A stretch of DNA of 64,000 nt from UBA7803 sp040219135 (GTDB lineage Bacteria; Pseudomonadota; Gammaproteobacteria; Pseudomonadales; Azotimanducaceae): positions 310,001 through 374,000 of the forward strand of contig JAVJTA010000013.1 in assembly GCA_040219135.1 (NCBI GenBank). The letters are read 5' to 3'. The notes under the pieces are model-generated. The model was not told the origin of the DNA. It ran no database searches and saw only the letters and a list, made by a program, of their open reading frames with translations. The translations under genes were made by a program, and so were the position numbers. Numbering within the stretch: the first letter of the stretch is position 1; each line of letters starts with the position of its first letter. Positions 25,835 through 33,363 of this stretch are shown here, in pieces.

Positions 25835-26608
25835 ATGCCCTACGCGCATCGTGACGTCGACATCTATTTCACCAGCCGCGGCGACGGCGACGAGACCGTG
25901 TTCTTCTGCCACGGCGCCGGCGGCAATTCCACCAGCTGGTGGCAGCAGATGGGCGCGTTCGCGTCGAGATACCGTTGTCTCGCCCACGACCACCGCGGCT
26001 TCGGCCGCTCGCGCTGCAGCGCCGAGCAGTTTGCCGTTCACGAGTTCGTCGACGATGCGCTGGCGGTGCTGGATGCGGCGGCGGTGACCCGGGCGCATCT
26101 CGTCTGTCAGTCCATGGGCGGCTGGACCGGCGTGCGCCTGGCTCTCGAGCATCCCGACCGGGTGCGATCGCTGGTGCTCTCCGACACCATCGGCGGGCTG
26201 GCGCTGGCGTCCGGCATCGACAGCATCCGGGACATGGGCGAGCGGGCGGCCCGGGCGGGGGCACTGAGTCCGGCGCTCGCCGCCGACTACCACCTGCGCG
26301 ATCCTGCCGGCGCGTTCCTCTACACGGAGCTGTCGGCGTTCAACGCCGATCTCGAGCGGCTGGGGCTGTTCCGCCGGATGTTCGCCGCCGAGGCCATGAT
26401 CGATCTGTCCCGGGCAACGTCGCTGTCGATCCCGATTCTGGTGGTCGCCGGGCGCCACGATCTGATCTGGCCGCCCGAGGTGCTGCGCGAGCTGGCCGGA
26501 CACCTGCCGAACGCGCAGTTCGTCGAGGTGGAAGCCGGGCACTCGCCGTACTTCGAGAATCCGGTTGCGTTCAACGCGGCGCTCGCCGCGTTTCTCGAGT
26601 CGATCTGA
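25835..26608 (+). CDS. alpha/beta hydrolase
   Basis: The 257-residue protein has the canonical alpha/beta fold: oxyanion FFCHGAGGN, the DHRGFGRS block, the nucleophile CQSMGG (Ser93), an Asp in VVAGRHD and the catalytic His in EAGHSPYFENP. The family hydrolyses esters or carbon-carbon bonds (for example meta-cleavage-product hydrolases); a cysteine next to the nucleophile is unremarkable. It is coupled to the upstream carboxylesterase (1-nt gap). No signal peptide is seen, so it is cytoplasmic, while its partner is exported. Confidence 0.87.
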   Translation: MPYAHRDVDIYFTSRGDGDETVFFCHGAGGNSTSWWQQMGAFASRYRCLAHDHRGFGRSRCSAEQFAVHEFVDDALAVLDAAAVTRAHLVCQSMGGWTGVRLALEHPDRVRSLVLSDTIGGLALASGIDSIRDMGERAARAGALSPALAADYHLRDPAGAFLYTELSAFNADLERLGLFRRMFAAEAMIDLSRATSLSIPILVVAGRHDLIWPPEVLRELAGHLPNAQFVEVEAGHSPYFENPVAFNAALAAFLESI

Positions 26609-26626
26609 CCGGCGTAGCCGGATCGC

Positions 26627-27388
26627 TCAGATCCGAGCTCGAGCCGCGACGCGGTCCCAGTCGATGTTGGCGAAGAACGCGTCGACGTAGCGGGCGGCCG
26701 CGGCGCCGTAGTCCAGGTGGTAGGAGTGCTCGTACATGTCGAGCACCAGCAGAGGCTGCGCCACGGTCGGTCCGTGCATGTGGTCAGCCATCCAGTAGTT
26801 CTCCAACGTACCCAGATGCCGGTTGATGGCCAGCACGACCCAGCCGGCGCCCCCGCCGAGGCCGGCGGCAATGCGACGAAACTCCGTCTCCCAGCGATCG
26901 TAGTCGCCGAAGGAGGAAGCGATGAAGCTGCGCGTTGCTGCCGCTGGCTGACCGCTGCCGCCGAGATTGCCGAAGTACAGCTCGTGCAGCACCACCGAGC
27001 CAGTGCGCATGAGGTGCTCGCGCTTCAGATCGTTGTAGACATAGGCGGGAAGCTCGGGGTCGGACAGCGCCTCGGCGAGGCGCCGGTTGGTTTCGTTCAG
27101 CGCCCGCACCGAGCCACCGTAGTTGTTCGACCAGTGCGATTCGATGAGGCGCTGGGACAGGCCCTTGAGTCTGGCGGGGTCGAACCGCAGCGGCGCGGGT
27201 TGATGCGACTGGTTGAACGCCCGGGTCTCGAGTGCCGGCAGCGAGCCGGACGTCGGGCTCTGCGCGCCGACCGGGACGCCGGTGCCGAGCAGGCTGGCGC
27301 CGACGCCGAGCGTGGCGCCCTTGATCAGCGTGCGTCTGGTCGTCGGCAAGGCGCTGGAGGCGGTCTCTCGATGAGGAGGATTCATCAT
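26627..27388 (-). CDS. Tat-exported Fe/Mn superoxide dismutase-like protein
   Basis: The 253-residue protein has a twin-arginine-type signal (TTRRTLIKGATLG, residues 16-28) followed by a superoxide dismutase domain. Metal ligand candidates are His85 in ESHWSNNYGG, His135 in VVLHELYF, Asp217 and His221 in LDMYEHSYHLDYG. The spacing fits the Fe/Mn-SOD family. Some motif residues differ (HWSNNYGG where classical SOD has HHxxYV), so the enzyme may be a divergent SOD-like protein, possibly not with normal dismutase activity. Export through Tat would put a folded metalloenzyme in the periplasm. It lies upstream, in transcription order, of the DUF3147-like gene (15-bp gap). Confidence 0.8.
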   Translation of the reverse strand: MMNPPHRETASSALPTTRRTLIKGATLGVGASLLGTGVPVGAQSPTSGSLPALETRAFNQSHQPAPLRFDPARLKGLSQRLIESHWSNNYGGSVRALNETNRRLAEALSDPELPAYVYNDLKREHLMRTGSVVLHELYFGNLGGSGQPAAATRSFIASSFGDYDRWETEFRRIAAGLGGGAGWVVLAINRHLGTLENYWMADHMHGPTVAQPLLVLDMYEHSYHLDYGAAAARYVDAFFANIDWDRVAARARI

Positions 27389-27403
27389 GGTGGACTCCCG
27401 TGA

Positions 27404-27748
27404 CTAGTGTCGAAGCTGTTCGAGTATCTGAATGGCGCCTGCGTACGCGATCACAGTTGCGCCGATCCCGGCGAGCAGGCTCCACCAGAATCCGAACCCG
27501 CCGCGCAGCAGCGGCGGCAGCACGAGAAACAGCGCAAGGGAAGGCAGGACCAGCCAGACGATGTCCGCTGAGAATGCAGCTACCCGTTCGTTGTCGCCGG
27601 TGTCGAGGTACATCCAGATCATTGCCAGCACCGAGATCGTCGGAACGGACGCCAGAATGGCGCCCAGCAGCGTCGATCGTCTGGCGATCTCGGAAACCGC
27701 CACGACCAGAAGCGCCGTGGCTGCGAACTTGGTAATCAGATAGATCAT
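27404..27748 (-). CDS. DUF3147-like membrane protein
   Basis: The 114-residue hydrophobic protein has four predicted membrane helices, with no charged loops except near YLDTGDNERVAA. The pattern ITKFAATALLVVAVSEIARRS, VPTISVLAMIWMYLDTGDNE and LLRGGFGFWWSLLAGIG resembles the DUF3147 family of small membrane proteins of unknown function. Spacing is 25 bp after the Gfo/Idh/MocA start side and 15 bp before the SOD gene. Function unassigned. Confidence 0.75.
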   Translation of the reverse strand: MIYLITKFAATALLVVAVSEIARRSTLLGAILASVPTISVLAMIWMYLDTGDNERVAAFSADIVWLVLPSLALFLVLPPLLRGGFGFWWSLLAGIGATVIAYAGAIQILEQLRH

Positions 27749-27773
27749 TCGACCTCCTTCAGGGAACCTCTGA

Positions 27774-28850
27774 TCAGGTCGGCGCGTCCGGTTTTCCGAC
27801 CGTTACGTCGCGACCTTCCGCGGCGCTGCGGTAGCAGGCGTCGACGATGCCGTGCGCGACGAGGGCGTCATCGAAGCTCGGCGTGGCCGGGCGCCCGCGG
27901 CTGGCGGCTTCGAGGAAACGGCGGTCCGACAGGCCCGCGAGGCCGCGAAGATCCTCGTCGCGCGGGTGCAGCCCCTCCAGCTCCATGAAGCGCGCCAGCA
28001 CCTCGTCGCCGGACAGGGTCAGCGCCGGGTCGTCGTCGCGTTCCTCGGTCAGCGTCCCGAAGTAGTCGTGATGGGTTTCGACCCTGAGATTGCTGCAGAA
28101 GACCTCGAGGTGCCGGCTCGATTGACGTGACACGACGTCGTGCCATACGGAAGTCAGGGTGCTGGTCGTGCCGCCCGTATGACTGAACATCGCCACGGCG
28201 ACGTCTTCGATGCCCGGATGTCCGGCCACGTTGCGGGTATGGCAGCGTACGGATTCGATGTCGCCGAACAGCTGGCGCAGGAGGTCGACGTCGTGGATGG
28301 AATGTTCGATCAGGGCGCCGCCACCGGCCCGGGCGACGTCGGCGCGCCATGACGAGCCGTAGGTCCCGCCAACCGGAAAACACTGGTCGTCGCGCAGGCT
28401 CGCGGTCAGTACCGGGCTTGCGGCCTCGCGCAGCCGCCTGGCGAGCACGCGATAGACCGGGCTGTGGTGGAGCACCAGGCCCACCTGATGGGTGACGCCT
28501 GCCGCGTTGACGGCGTCGGTCATCGTCTTTGCCTCGGCCAGTGTCCGGGCCAGCGGTTTCTCGCAGAACACGTGCCTTCCGGCGGCGGCGGCCGCCATCA
28601 CCAGCGGCGGATGCCCGGCCGTGTCGGTACACACGTAGATCGCATCGCAGGCAGCGATGACGTCGGCAGGATCTTCCGTGGCCAGGGCGCAGCCGGCGAT
28701 GGAGGCGAACGTCTCGGCACGCTCGATGTCGTGGTCGCACACGGCGTGATAGTCGATGTCGACCAGGCCGCGGCTCTGGACGTCCTTGATGTTGCGGGCG
28801 TGAAACGTGCCGATGTGGCCACAGCCGATGAGGCCGACGCGGAGGGTCAT
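27774..28850 (-). CDS. Gfo/Idh/MocA-family NAD(P) oxidoreductase
   Basis: The 358-residue protein has a Rossmann N-domain (LRVGLIGCGHIGTFHARNI) with the EKPL loop (HVFCEKPLARTLAEA), which holds the conserved lysine of this family. The C-terminal alpha/beta substrate domain includes GGALIEHSIHDVDLLRQLFG. These enzymes oxidise or reduce sugars, inositols and related cyclic alcohols. It is the most upstream gene of the minus-strand run that includes DUF3147 and the SOD. Upstream lies a 499-bp region without a confirmed gene. Confidence 0.88.
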   Translation of the reverse strand: MTLRVGLIGCGHIGTFHARNIKDVQSRGLVDIDYHAVCDHDIERAETFASIAGCALATEDPADVIAACDAIYVCTDTAGHPPLVMAAAAAGRHVFCEKPLARTLAEAKTMTDAVNAAGVTHQVGLVLHHSPVYRVLARRLREAASPVLTASLRDDQCFPVGGTYGSSWRADVARAGGGALIEHSIHDVDLLRQLFGDIESVRCHTRNVAGHPGIEDVAVAMFSHTGGTTSTLTSVWHDVVSRQSSRHLEVFCSNLRVETHHDYFGTLTEERDDDPALTLSGDEVLARFMELEGLHPRDEDLRGLAGLSDRRFLEAASRGRPATPSFDDALVAHGIVDACYRSAAEGRDVTVGKPDAPT

Positions 28851-28963
28851 GGTAGCTCCTGTGCGGATGATCCGCCGAGTATGTGGGAGCCGCGGAATTC
28901 AGGCCAGATCGGTCCCGAGGCCGGTGTTCGATGGTTGGCGCGTGCGTTCCGTGCGCGCGTCCC

Positions 28964-29002
28964 TGTTGCACGCGCCGTTTGCACGCGCCTGTTGCACGCG
29001 CC
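28964..29002. repeat. three 13-bp tandem repeats
   Basis: Units tgttgcacgcgcc (28964-28976), gtttgcacgcgcc (28977-28989) and tgttgcacgcgcc (28990-29002) are head to tail. A fourth partial copy begins tgttg at 29003 and merges into the TTGACA box. They look like a slippage array or a set of protein-binding sites next to a promoter. Confidence 0.85.
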
Positions 29003-29004
29003 TG

Positions 29005-29033
29005 TTGACAGTCCCGGGGCATGGGCGCAGTAT
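29005..29033 (+). promoter_or_regulatory. candidate promoter with perfect -35 box
   Basis: TTGACA at 29005-29010 matches the sigma70 -35 consensus exactly. After a 17-nt spacer the -10 position reads CAGTAT (29028-29033), only three of six consensus bases. The box partly arises from the repeat array, so it may be fortuitous. A transcript from here would run about 230 nt to the terminator at 29262-29295. Confidence 0.35.
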
Positions 29034-29115
29034 TCGCGCCGCTCCGGGAGGATGGCCGGGGGCAGGGTTTTGATCAGAGACGCTTAGCACCAGTACGGAA
29101 ATCGCTGAAACGACG

Positions 29116-29226
29116 ATGAATTGCATTGCCTACATGACCTTCATGGACACCGCCGAGGTGGCGCAGTCGCTGCGCGATCACCTGGTGGTGACCATTGCGC
29201 GGGGAGGCCCCGGCTCTAGCGGATAG
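29116..29226 (+). CDS. possible 36-residue small protein
   Basis: A short ORF (ATG 29116, TAG 29224-29226) upstream of the strong terminator. The peptide starts MNCIAYMTFMDTAEVAQSL, then carries a small hydrophobic-polar segment and ends GGPGSSG. There is no convincing ribosome-binding site and no known family. It is listed because it is the only plus-strand ORF in the transcript implied by the terminator; it may equally be noncoding. Confidence 0.25.
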   Translation: MNCIAYMTFMDTAEVAQSLRDHLVVTIARGGPGSSG

Positions 29227-29261
29227 CGAATCCTTCAAGCGGACATCGAGCTTGCAGAATC

Positions 29262-29295
29262 AACCCCGGAGAGCCCACCAGCCTCCGGGGTTTTT
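29262..29295 (+). terminator. rho-independent terminator
   Basis: Perfect 10-bp inverted arms aaccccggag (29262-29271) and ctccggggtt (29283-29292), with an 11-nt loop, end in a run of five T (29291-29295). The orientation terminates plus-strand transcription 54 bp before the MFS start. It therefore closes an unannotated transcript or acts as an attenuator of the MFS gene. Confidence 0.85.
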
Positions 29296-29349
29296 CGTTT
29301 CAGGGCGGGAAAAAGTCGGGTCGAACGAAACGATATCGAGAGCAGGACG

Positions 29350-30579
29350 ATGGACAGCATAGCGAACGGACAGACCAACAGACCGGGATTGGAGAGGAAC
29401 CTCGGCAACACACTGGCCCTGGCGTTCTTCCAGGTGTTCCTGGTGATCATGCCCATTGCGGTGCCGTTCTTTCAGAGCAAGGGGCTCGACATGCAGCAGA
29501 TCTTCCTGCTGCAGGCGATCTTCGGCAGCGTGATTCTCGTCACCGAGGTGCCGTCGGGCTACGTCGCCGATCTGCTCGGCCGCAAACCGACGCTGGTGGT
29601 CGGCTCGGTCATCGCCGGCATCGGTCACTCGCTGCTGGTCTTCGCTGACGGGTTCTACGGGCTCGCGCTGTTCGAGATCGCGCTCGGTGTCTCGGCGAGC
29701 CTGATTTCCGGTGCGGACATCGCTCTGCTCTACGACAGCGAGGCGGCGCTCGGCCGCGCCGAGGAGGAACAGCGCCAGGTGGTTGGCCGGCTTTACGGCG
29801 TGCGCACGCTGTCCGAAGCGATTGCCGCCGTGGCCTGCAGCCTGCTGCTGCTCGGCTCCATGGAACTGGTGGTCTACGCTCAGGCCGCCGTCGGCTGGCT
29901 GCCGTTGCTGCTGTCGCTGCGTCTGGTGGAGCCGCCGGTGGCGCGACTGGAGCAGGTCGGGCACCTGAAGAACATGGGTCTGATCTGCCGGCACATGCTC
30001 GGTCACAGCAGCGTGCTGCGGTTGACGTTCCTGGCGCTGTGCATCTGGAGCCTGACCACGTTCTACGCGGTCTGGCTGATCCAGGAGCTCTGGCAGCAGG
30101 CGGGCATCGACCTCGTGCTGTTCGGCTACCTGTGGGCGGTACTGACCGCAGTGTCGGCGCTGGCCGGACGCTGGGCCCACGTGGTGGAAGCCAGACTGGG
30201 GACGTCGGGTGCGCTGGTGCTCATGGGTCTGCTGCCGGCGTTCGGCTATCTGGGCCTTGATCTGCTCGGTCCGGTGGGCGCCTTCTTTGCCAGCGCCAGC
30301 TTCTTTCTGGCGCGGGGCATGGGTCTGGTGATTCTGCGCGACGCGTTGAACCGCCGGGTACCGGGCAGCTATCGGGCGACGGCGAACTCGCTGGCGAGCT
30401 TCGGTTTCCGCGGTGCGTTCGTGGTCACCGGGCCATTCGTCGGCCAGGCCCTGGATCTGTGGGGCATGAGCACCACGCTGTGGCTGCTGGCCGGCGGCAC
30501 CGTGGTGATCTTCGTCGGGCTGATATTGCCCCTGGTCGCGGCGGCGCGGGCCCAGCAGGCCGTGGCGGAAGCGGCTTGA
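29350..30579 (+). CDS. MFS transporter
   Basis: The 409-residue protein has about 12 membrane helices and the MFS loop 2-3 signature SGYVADLLGRKPTLVVGS. Typical internal symmetry is seen, with a cytoplasmic charged loop in the middle (SLRLVEPPVARLEQVGHL). The MFS family moves small molecules with proton or cation coupling; the substrate is not predictable. ATG 29350 follows a GAGCAGGA site and a short spacer after the terminator. The gene is flanked by terminators on both sides and is probably monocistronic. Confidence 0.87.
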   Translation: MDSIANGQTNRPGLERNLGNTLALAFFQVFLVIMPIAVPFFQSKGLDMQQIFLLQAIFGSVILVTEVPSGYVADLLGRKPTLVVGSVIAGIGHSLLVFADGFYGLALFEIALGVSASLISGADIALLYDSEAALGRAEEEQRQVVGRLYGVRTLSEAIAAVACSLLLLGSMELVVYAQAAVGWLPLLLSLRLVEPPVARLEQVGHLKNMGLICRHMLGHSSVLRLTFLALCIWSLTTFYAVWLIQELWQQAGIDLVLFGYLWAVLTAVSALAGRWAHVVEARLGTSGALVLMGLLPAFGYLGLDLLGPVGAFFASASFFLARGMGLVILRDALNRRVPGSYRATANSLASFGFRGAFVVTGPFVGQALDLWGMSTTLWLLAGGTVVIFVGLILPLVAAARAQQAVAEAA

Positions 30580-30603
30580 GTGGCCGCCGTGGTTGAAGGG
30601 AAT

Positions 30604-30632
30604 GGCCACCCGGGTCGTTGACCCGGGTGGCC
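30604..30632. terminator. bidirectional terminator-like hairpin
   Basis: Perfect 13-bp arms ggccacccgggtc (30604-30616) and gacccgggtggcc (30620-30632) enclose a 3-nt loop. They sit between the convergent MFS and N-acetyltransferase genes. No T-run follows on either side, so termination would rely on hairpin strength or Rho. Confidence 0.65.
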
Positions 30633-30658
30633 GCGTCGAGGGACGTGCAGGTGGCCTG

Positions 30659-31510
30659 TCAGGGTGCAGCGGCCGGCGGTGGCCCGAAGCTGATTTCCTC
30701 CACCGGCGTGTCGCCGAACAGTTCGGCATGACGCGCGCTGACGCGTTGCCAGAGATCGCCCAGCGGCGGTACCTGCAGGCCGAACACGCTCTCGAGGACG
30801 TCGATGAGTTCCGCTTCCGAACCGATCAGACGCCGTGGCACCGTCGGGTCGAAGTTCCGCAGCACGCGGCCGAGCAGCGCGCTGCCGCCGCCCTCGCTCA
30901 TGCGCTGGCAGATCAGATTCTGTCGGAACATGGAATCCGGATCGGTCTGCAGCTCGTCGCACCTGGTCTCAAGACGGGCCTCGGTATGGTGGTCGTCGAC
31001 GAAGTCGAAGTCCGGGGGCATGCCGTCGCTGCGGTTGTGAAAACGCCACTCGCCGTCGCCGAGGGCCTCGAGCCGGAAGCGCCGGCCGAACTGTTCGTGC
31101 ACGCCGGCGCGCAGGGGCAGCGGCTCGAGCATGCCGTCGCCGAGACCGACGTCGGCGATCCACGTCGCATCGTCCAGCGCCACTCGGAGCACCAGATGAT
31201 TGCCGAAGGCGTCGTCACCGAACCGGGCCCGCATGACCCCGCCGCACACGCGGGTAACGTGAAACCCCAGCTCGCCGAGCGCCCAGCCGAGCAGGCCGTT
31301 CATCTCGTAGCACCAGCCGCCGCGTCCCTGATCGACGATCTTGTCGAAGATGCGCGCCGGGTCCTGGTCCACCGGACGTTCCAGGATCACGTCGAGATTC
31401 TCGTAGGCGATGGCGCAGGCGTGGTGGCGGTGGACGGCGCGCAGCACGTCGAGATCCGGCTTCGTCGGTCCGCCATAGCCGATGCGTTGGAGATAGGACT
31501 GAAGGTCCAT
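30659..31510 (-). CDS. nat: arylamine N-acetyltransferase
   Basis: The 283-residue protein has the NAT catalytic triad: Cys67 in RGGWCYEMN, His105 in GNHLVL and Asp120 in WIADVGLGD. The family transfers acetyl (or other acyl) groups from acyl-CoA to arylamines or hydrazines, or works in amide/polyketide release. Length is normal. ATG 31510 is the first codon that keeps MDLQSYLQRIGY as the N-terminus; the gene is divergent from the next and convergent with the MFS gene. A xenobiotic or aromatic substrate would fit the surrounding catabolic genes, but this is not shown. Confidence 0.92.
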   Translation of the reverse strand: MDLQSYLQRIGYGGPTKPDLDVLRAVHRHHACAIAYENLDVILERPVDQDPARIFDKIVDQGRGGWCYEMNGLLGWALGELGFHVTRVCGGVMRARFGDDAFGNHLVLRVALDDATWIADVGLGDGMLEPLPLRAGVHEQFGRRFRLEALGDGEWRFHNRSDGMPPDFDFVDDHHTEARLETRCDELQTDPDSMFRQNLICQRMSEGGGSALLGRVLRNFDPTVPRRLIGSEAELIDVLESVFGLQVPPLGDLWQRVSARHAELFGDTPVEEISFGPPPAAAP

Positions 31511-31607
31511 GGTTGGCTCCCGTCTGCCTCGGCTGGACAGTATGCGAGATTCGACGGGAGCGGAGTACCATGCCCGTGATACCGGCCATGGCAGCGAAGG
31601 ACCCACG

Positions 31608-32348
31608 ATGACCGATGCTCCCCGGATTCGATTCTATTTCTCGTTCCGCTCGCCGTTTGCCGCCATCGCCTTCCATCGGCTGCGGCGGGCGCCCCAGTTC
31701 AACGACCTGACCATCGAGCTGATGCCGGTGTGGCCGAAGATCATATTCGGGGGTCACATGGACAACCCGACGGACAACTATTTCAAGCTCGCCTACATAT
31801 TCGGCGATGCGGCGCGCCAGGCTGAGCTGGCGGGAATGAGCGCGGCTCCGTTCCAGCGGCTGGCCGCGCGGATCCAGCTGCCGCAGGACGTGGACTACCG
31901 TCGCGAGAAGGTCGGCGTAAAGATGCCGGACGAACGCTGGGAGATCCCGCACGCGGCTCTGCTGTTCGCCGAACGCCAGGGTCGCGCCTGGGCCTTCGGC
32001 GAGGCAGTTTTCGTGCGGCGCTTCGGTCTCGATGACCACGCCGCCGCCGACGTGCAGGATCCCGAGGTGATTGCGCAGCTGGCCGACGCCATGGGGCTGG
32101 ATGGCGCCGCGGCGGCGCGCGCCCACGAGTCTGCGGAGTTCGCCGAGCGCATGCAGCGTGTCGTCGCGGACGGCGAGCGCGACGGTGTGTTCGGCGTGCC
32201 CTTCTTCGTGCTGGAACGTGACGGTGGGCGCGAGGCTTTCTGGGGCAACGACCGCCTCGAGCACGTGCTCCGAGCGCTGACGGGGACGCGGGAGCTGCCG
32301 GTCATCGACGCGGCGACATTGACCGAGGTGCAGCCGGCGCGGCTATGA
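31608..32348 (+). CDS. DsbA-fold protein, 2-hydroxychromene-2-carboxylate isomerase-like
   Basis: The 246-residue protein starts IRFYFSFRSPFAAI, the signature of the HCCA-isomerase/GST-kappa type DsbA fold, in which a serine replaces the redox cysteines. A conserved helical insert contains PHAALLFAERQG, and the C-terminal GVFGVPFFVLERDGGREAFWGNDRLEHV block is the cis-Pro and partner region. Members isomerise aromatic ring-cleavage products using glutathione; others are uncharacterised. I chose ATG 31608 because the fold begins three residues later. It is followed by the epimerase gene after 19 bp. Confidence 0.82.
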   Translation: MTDAPRIRFYFSFRSPFAAIAFHRLRRAPQFNDLTIELMPVWPKIIFGGHMDNPTDNYFKLAYIFGDAARQAELAGMSAAPFQRLAARIQLPQDVDYRREKVGVKMPDERWEIPHAALLFAERQGRAWAFGEAVFVRRFGLDDHAAADVQDPEVIAQLADAMGLDGAAAARAHESAEFAERMQRVVADGERDGVFGVPFFVLERDGGREAFWGNDRLEHVLRALTGTRELPVIDAATLTEVQPARL

Positions 32349-32367
32349 GCATGGGGACGGAGTCGCC

Positions 32368-33354
32368 GTGAGCGTTCTGGTCACGGGCAGTGCGGGGCAT
32401 CTCGGTGAGGCCGTCGTCCGCAGCCTGCGAACCGCCGGCGTGGAAGTGGCGGGTCTCGACGCGAAGCCGTCACCGTTCACCGACGTGGTCGGTTCCATCG
32501 TCGACCGCGCGCGGGTATCGGCCTGTCTCGACGGCGTGGACACGGTGTACCACACCGCAACGCTGCACAAGCCCCACGTGGAGACCCACACGAAGCAGGA
32601 CTTCGTCGATACCAACATCTCCGGCACCCTGGCGCTGCTCGATGCCGCGGTTGCCCGGGGGGTGGCGCGCCTGATCTTCACCAGCACGACCAGCGTTTAC
32701 GGTGACGCCATGCGGCCGCCCCCCGGGCAGCCGGCGGTCTGGGTTACCGAAGACACCGTGCCCCGGCCGCGCAACATCTACGGGGTGACCAAGCTCGCCG
32801 CCGAGGACCTGTGCCGGCTGTTCCATCGTCTGCACGGCCTGCGCTGCATCATTCTGCGAACCTCGCGCTTCTTCCCGGAGGCCGACGACGACCGCGCGCA
32901 GCGCGCGGCGTTCAGCGACGACAACATCAAGGCCAACGAGTTTCTCCATCGCCGCGTCGATCTGGAAGACGTGGTGAGCGCGCATCTGCTGGCGGCCGAG
33001 CGGGCGGAGACGCTCGGTTTCGGCCGCTACATCGTCAGCGCCACCACCCCGTTCGTGGCGGACGACGTCGTCGAGCTGACTCGCGATGCGCCCGCGGTGG
33101 TGCGCCGGCGCGTGCCTGGTGCGATGGAGTCCTATCGCCAGCTCGGCTGGTCGATGTTCGGGCGGATCAACCGGGTCTACGTGAATCGGCGGGCGCGTCA
33201 GGATCTCGGCTGGCAGCCGCGCTACGACTTCGCCGCCGTGGTCGCCCGATGTCTGGAGGGCAGGCCGCCGCTCAGCGACCTGTCGGCGGCGATCGGCAGC
33301 AAGGGGTATCACGACCGTGTCTTCGACGACGGGCCCTATCCGGTCAGGGAGTGA
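32368..33354 (+). CDS. NAD-dependent epimerase/dehydratase
   Basis: The 328-residue extended-SDR protein has the N-terminal Rossmann motif LVTGSAGHLGEAV, the STTSVYGDA block and the catalytic Y-x-x-x-K in IYGVTKLAAE. The C-terminal half shows YRQLGWSMFGRINRVYVNRRARQDLGWQPRYDF, as in UDP-glucose-epimerase/dTDP-sugar-dehydratase-like enzymes. Start is a GTG at 32368. The substrate is probably a nucleotide sugar or a related alcohol; the family does not allow a tighter call. It is convergent with the fused F420 synthase, 9 bp apart. Confidence 0.87.
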   Translation: MSVLVTGSAGHLGEAVVRSLRTAGVEVAGLDAKPSPFTDVVGSIVDRARVSACLDGVDTVYHTATLHKPHVETHTKQDFVDTNISGTLALLDAAVARGVARLIFTSTTSVYGDAMRPPPGQPAVWVTEDTVPRPRNIYGVTKLAAEDLCRLFHRLHGLRCIILRTSRFFPEADDDRAQRAAFSDDNIKANEFLHRRVDLEDVVSAHLLAAERAETLGFGRYIVSATTPFVADDVVELTRDAPAVVRRRVPGAMESYRQLGWSMFGRINRVYVNRRARQDLGWQPRYDFAAVVARCLEGRPPLSDLSAAIGSKGYHDRVFDDGPYPVRE

Positions 33355-33363
33355 GCCGACCGC

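Larger units (their letters stand above)
28851..29349. other. 499-bp intergenic region between divergent genes
   Basis: No long coding gene is supported. The region contains three 13-bp direct repeats, a perfect TTGACA -35 box, a 36-codon ORF and a strong rho-independent terminator pointing right, followed by the MFS start at 29350. The plus-strand terminator lies upstream of the first recognised plus-strand gene, so it must end a short transcript begun within this gap or in read-through from further left. The short ORFs on the minus strand are low complexity. Confidence 0.6.
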
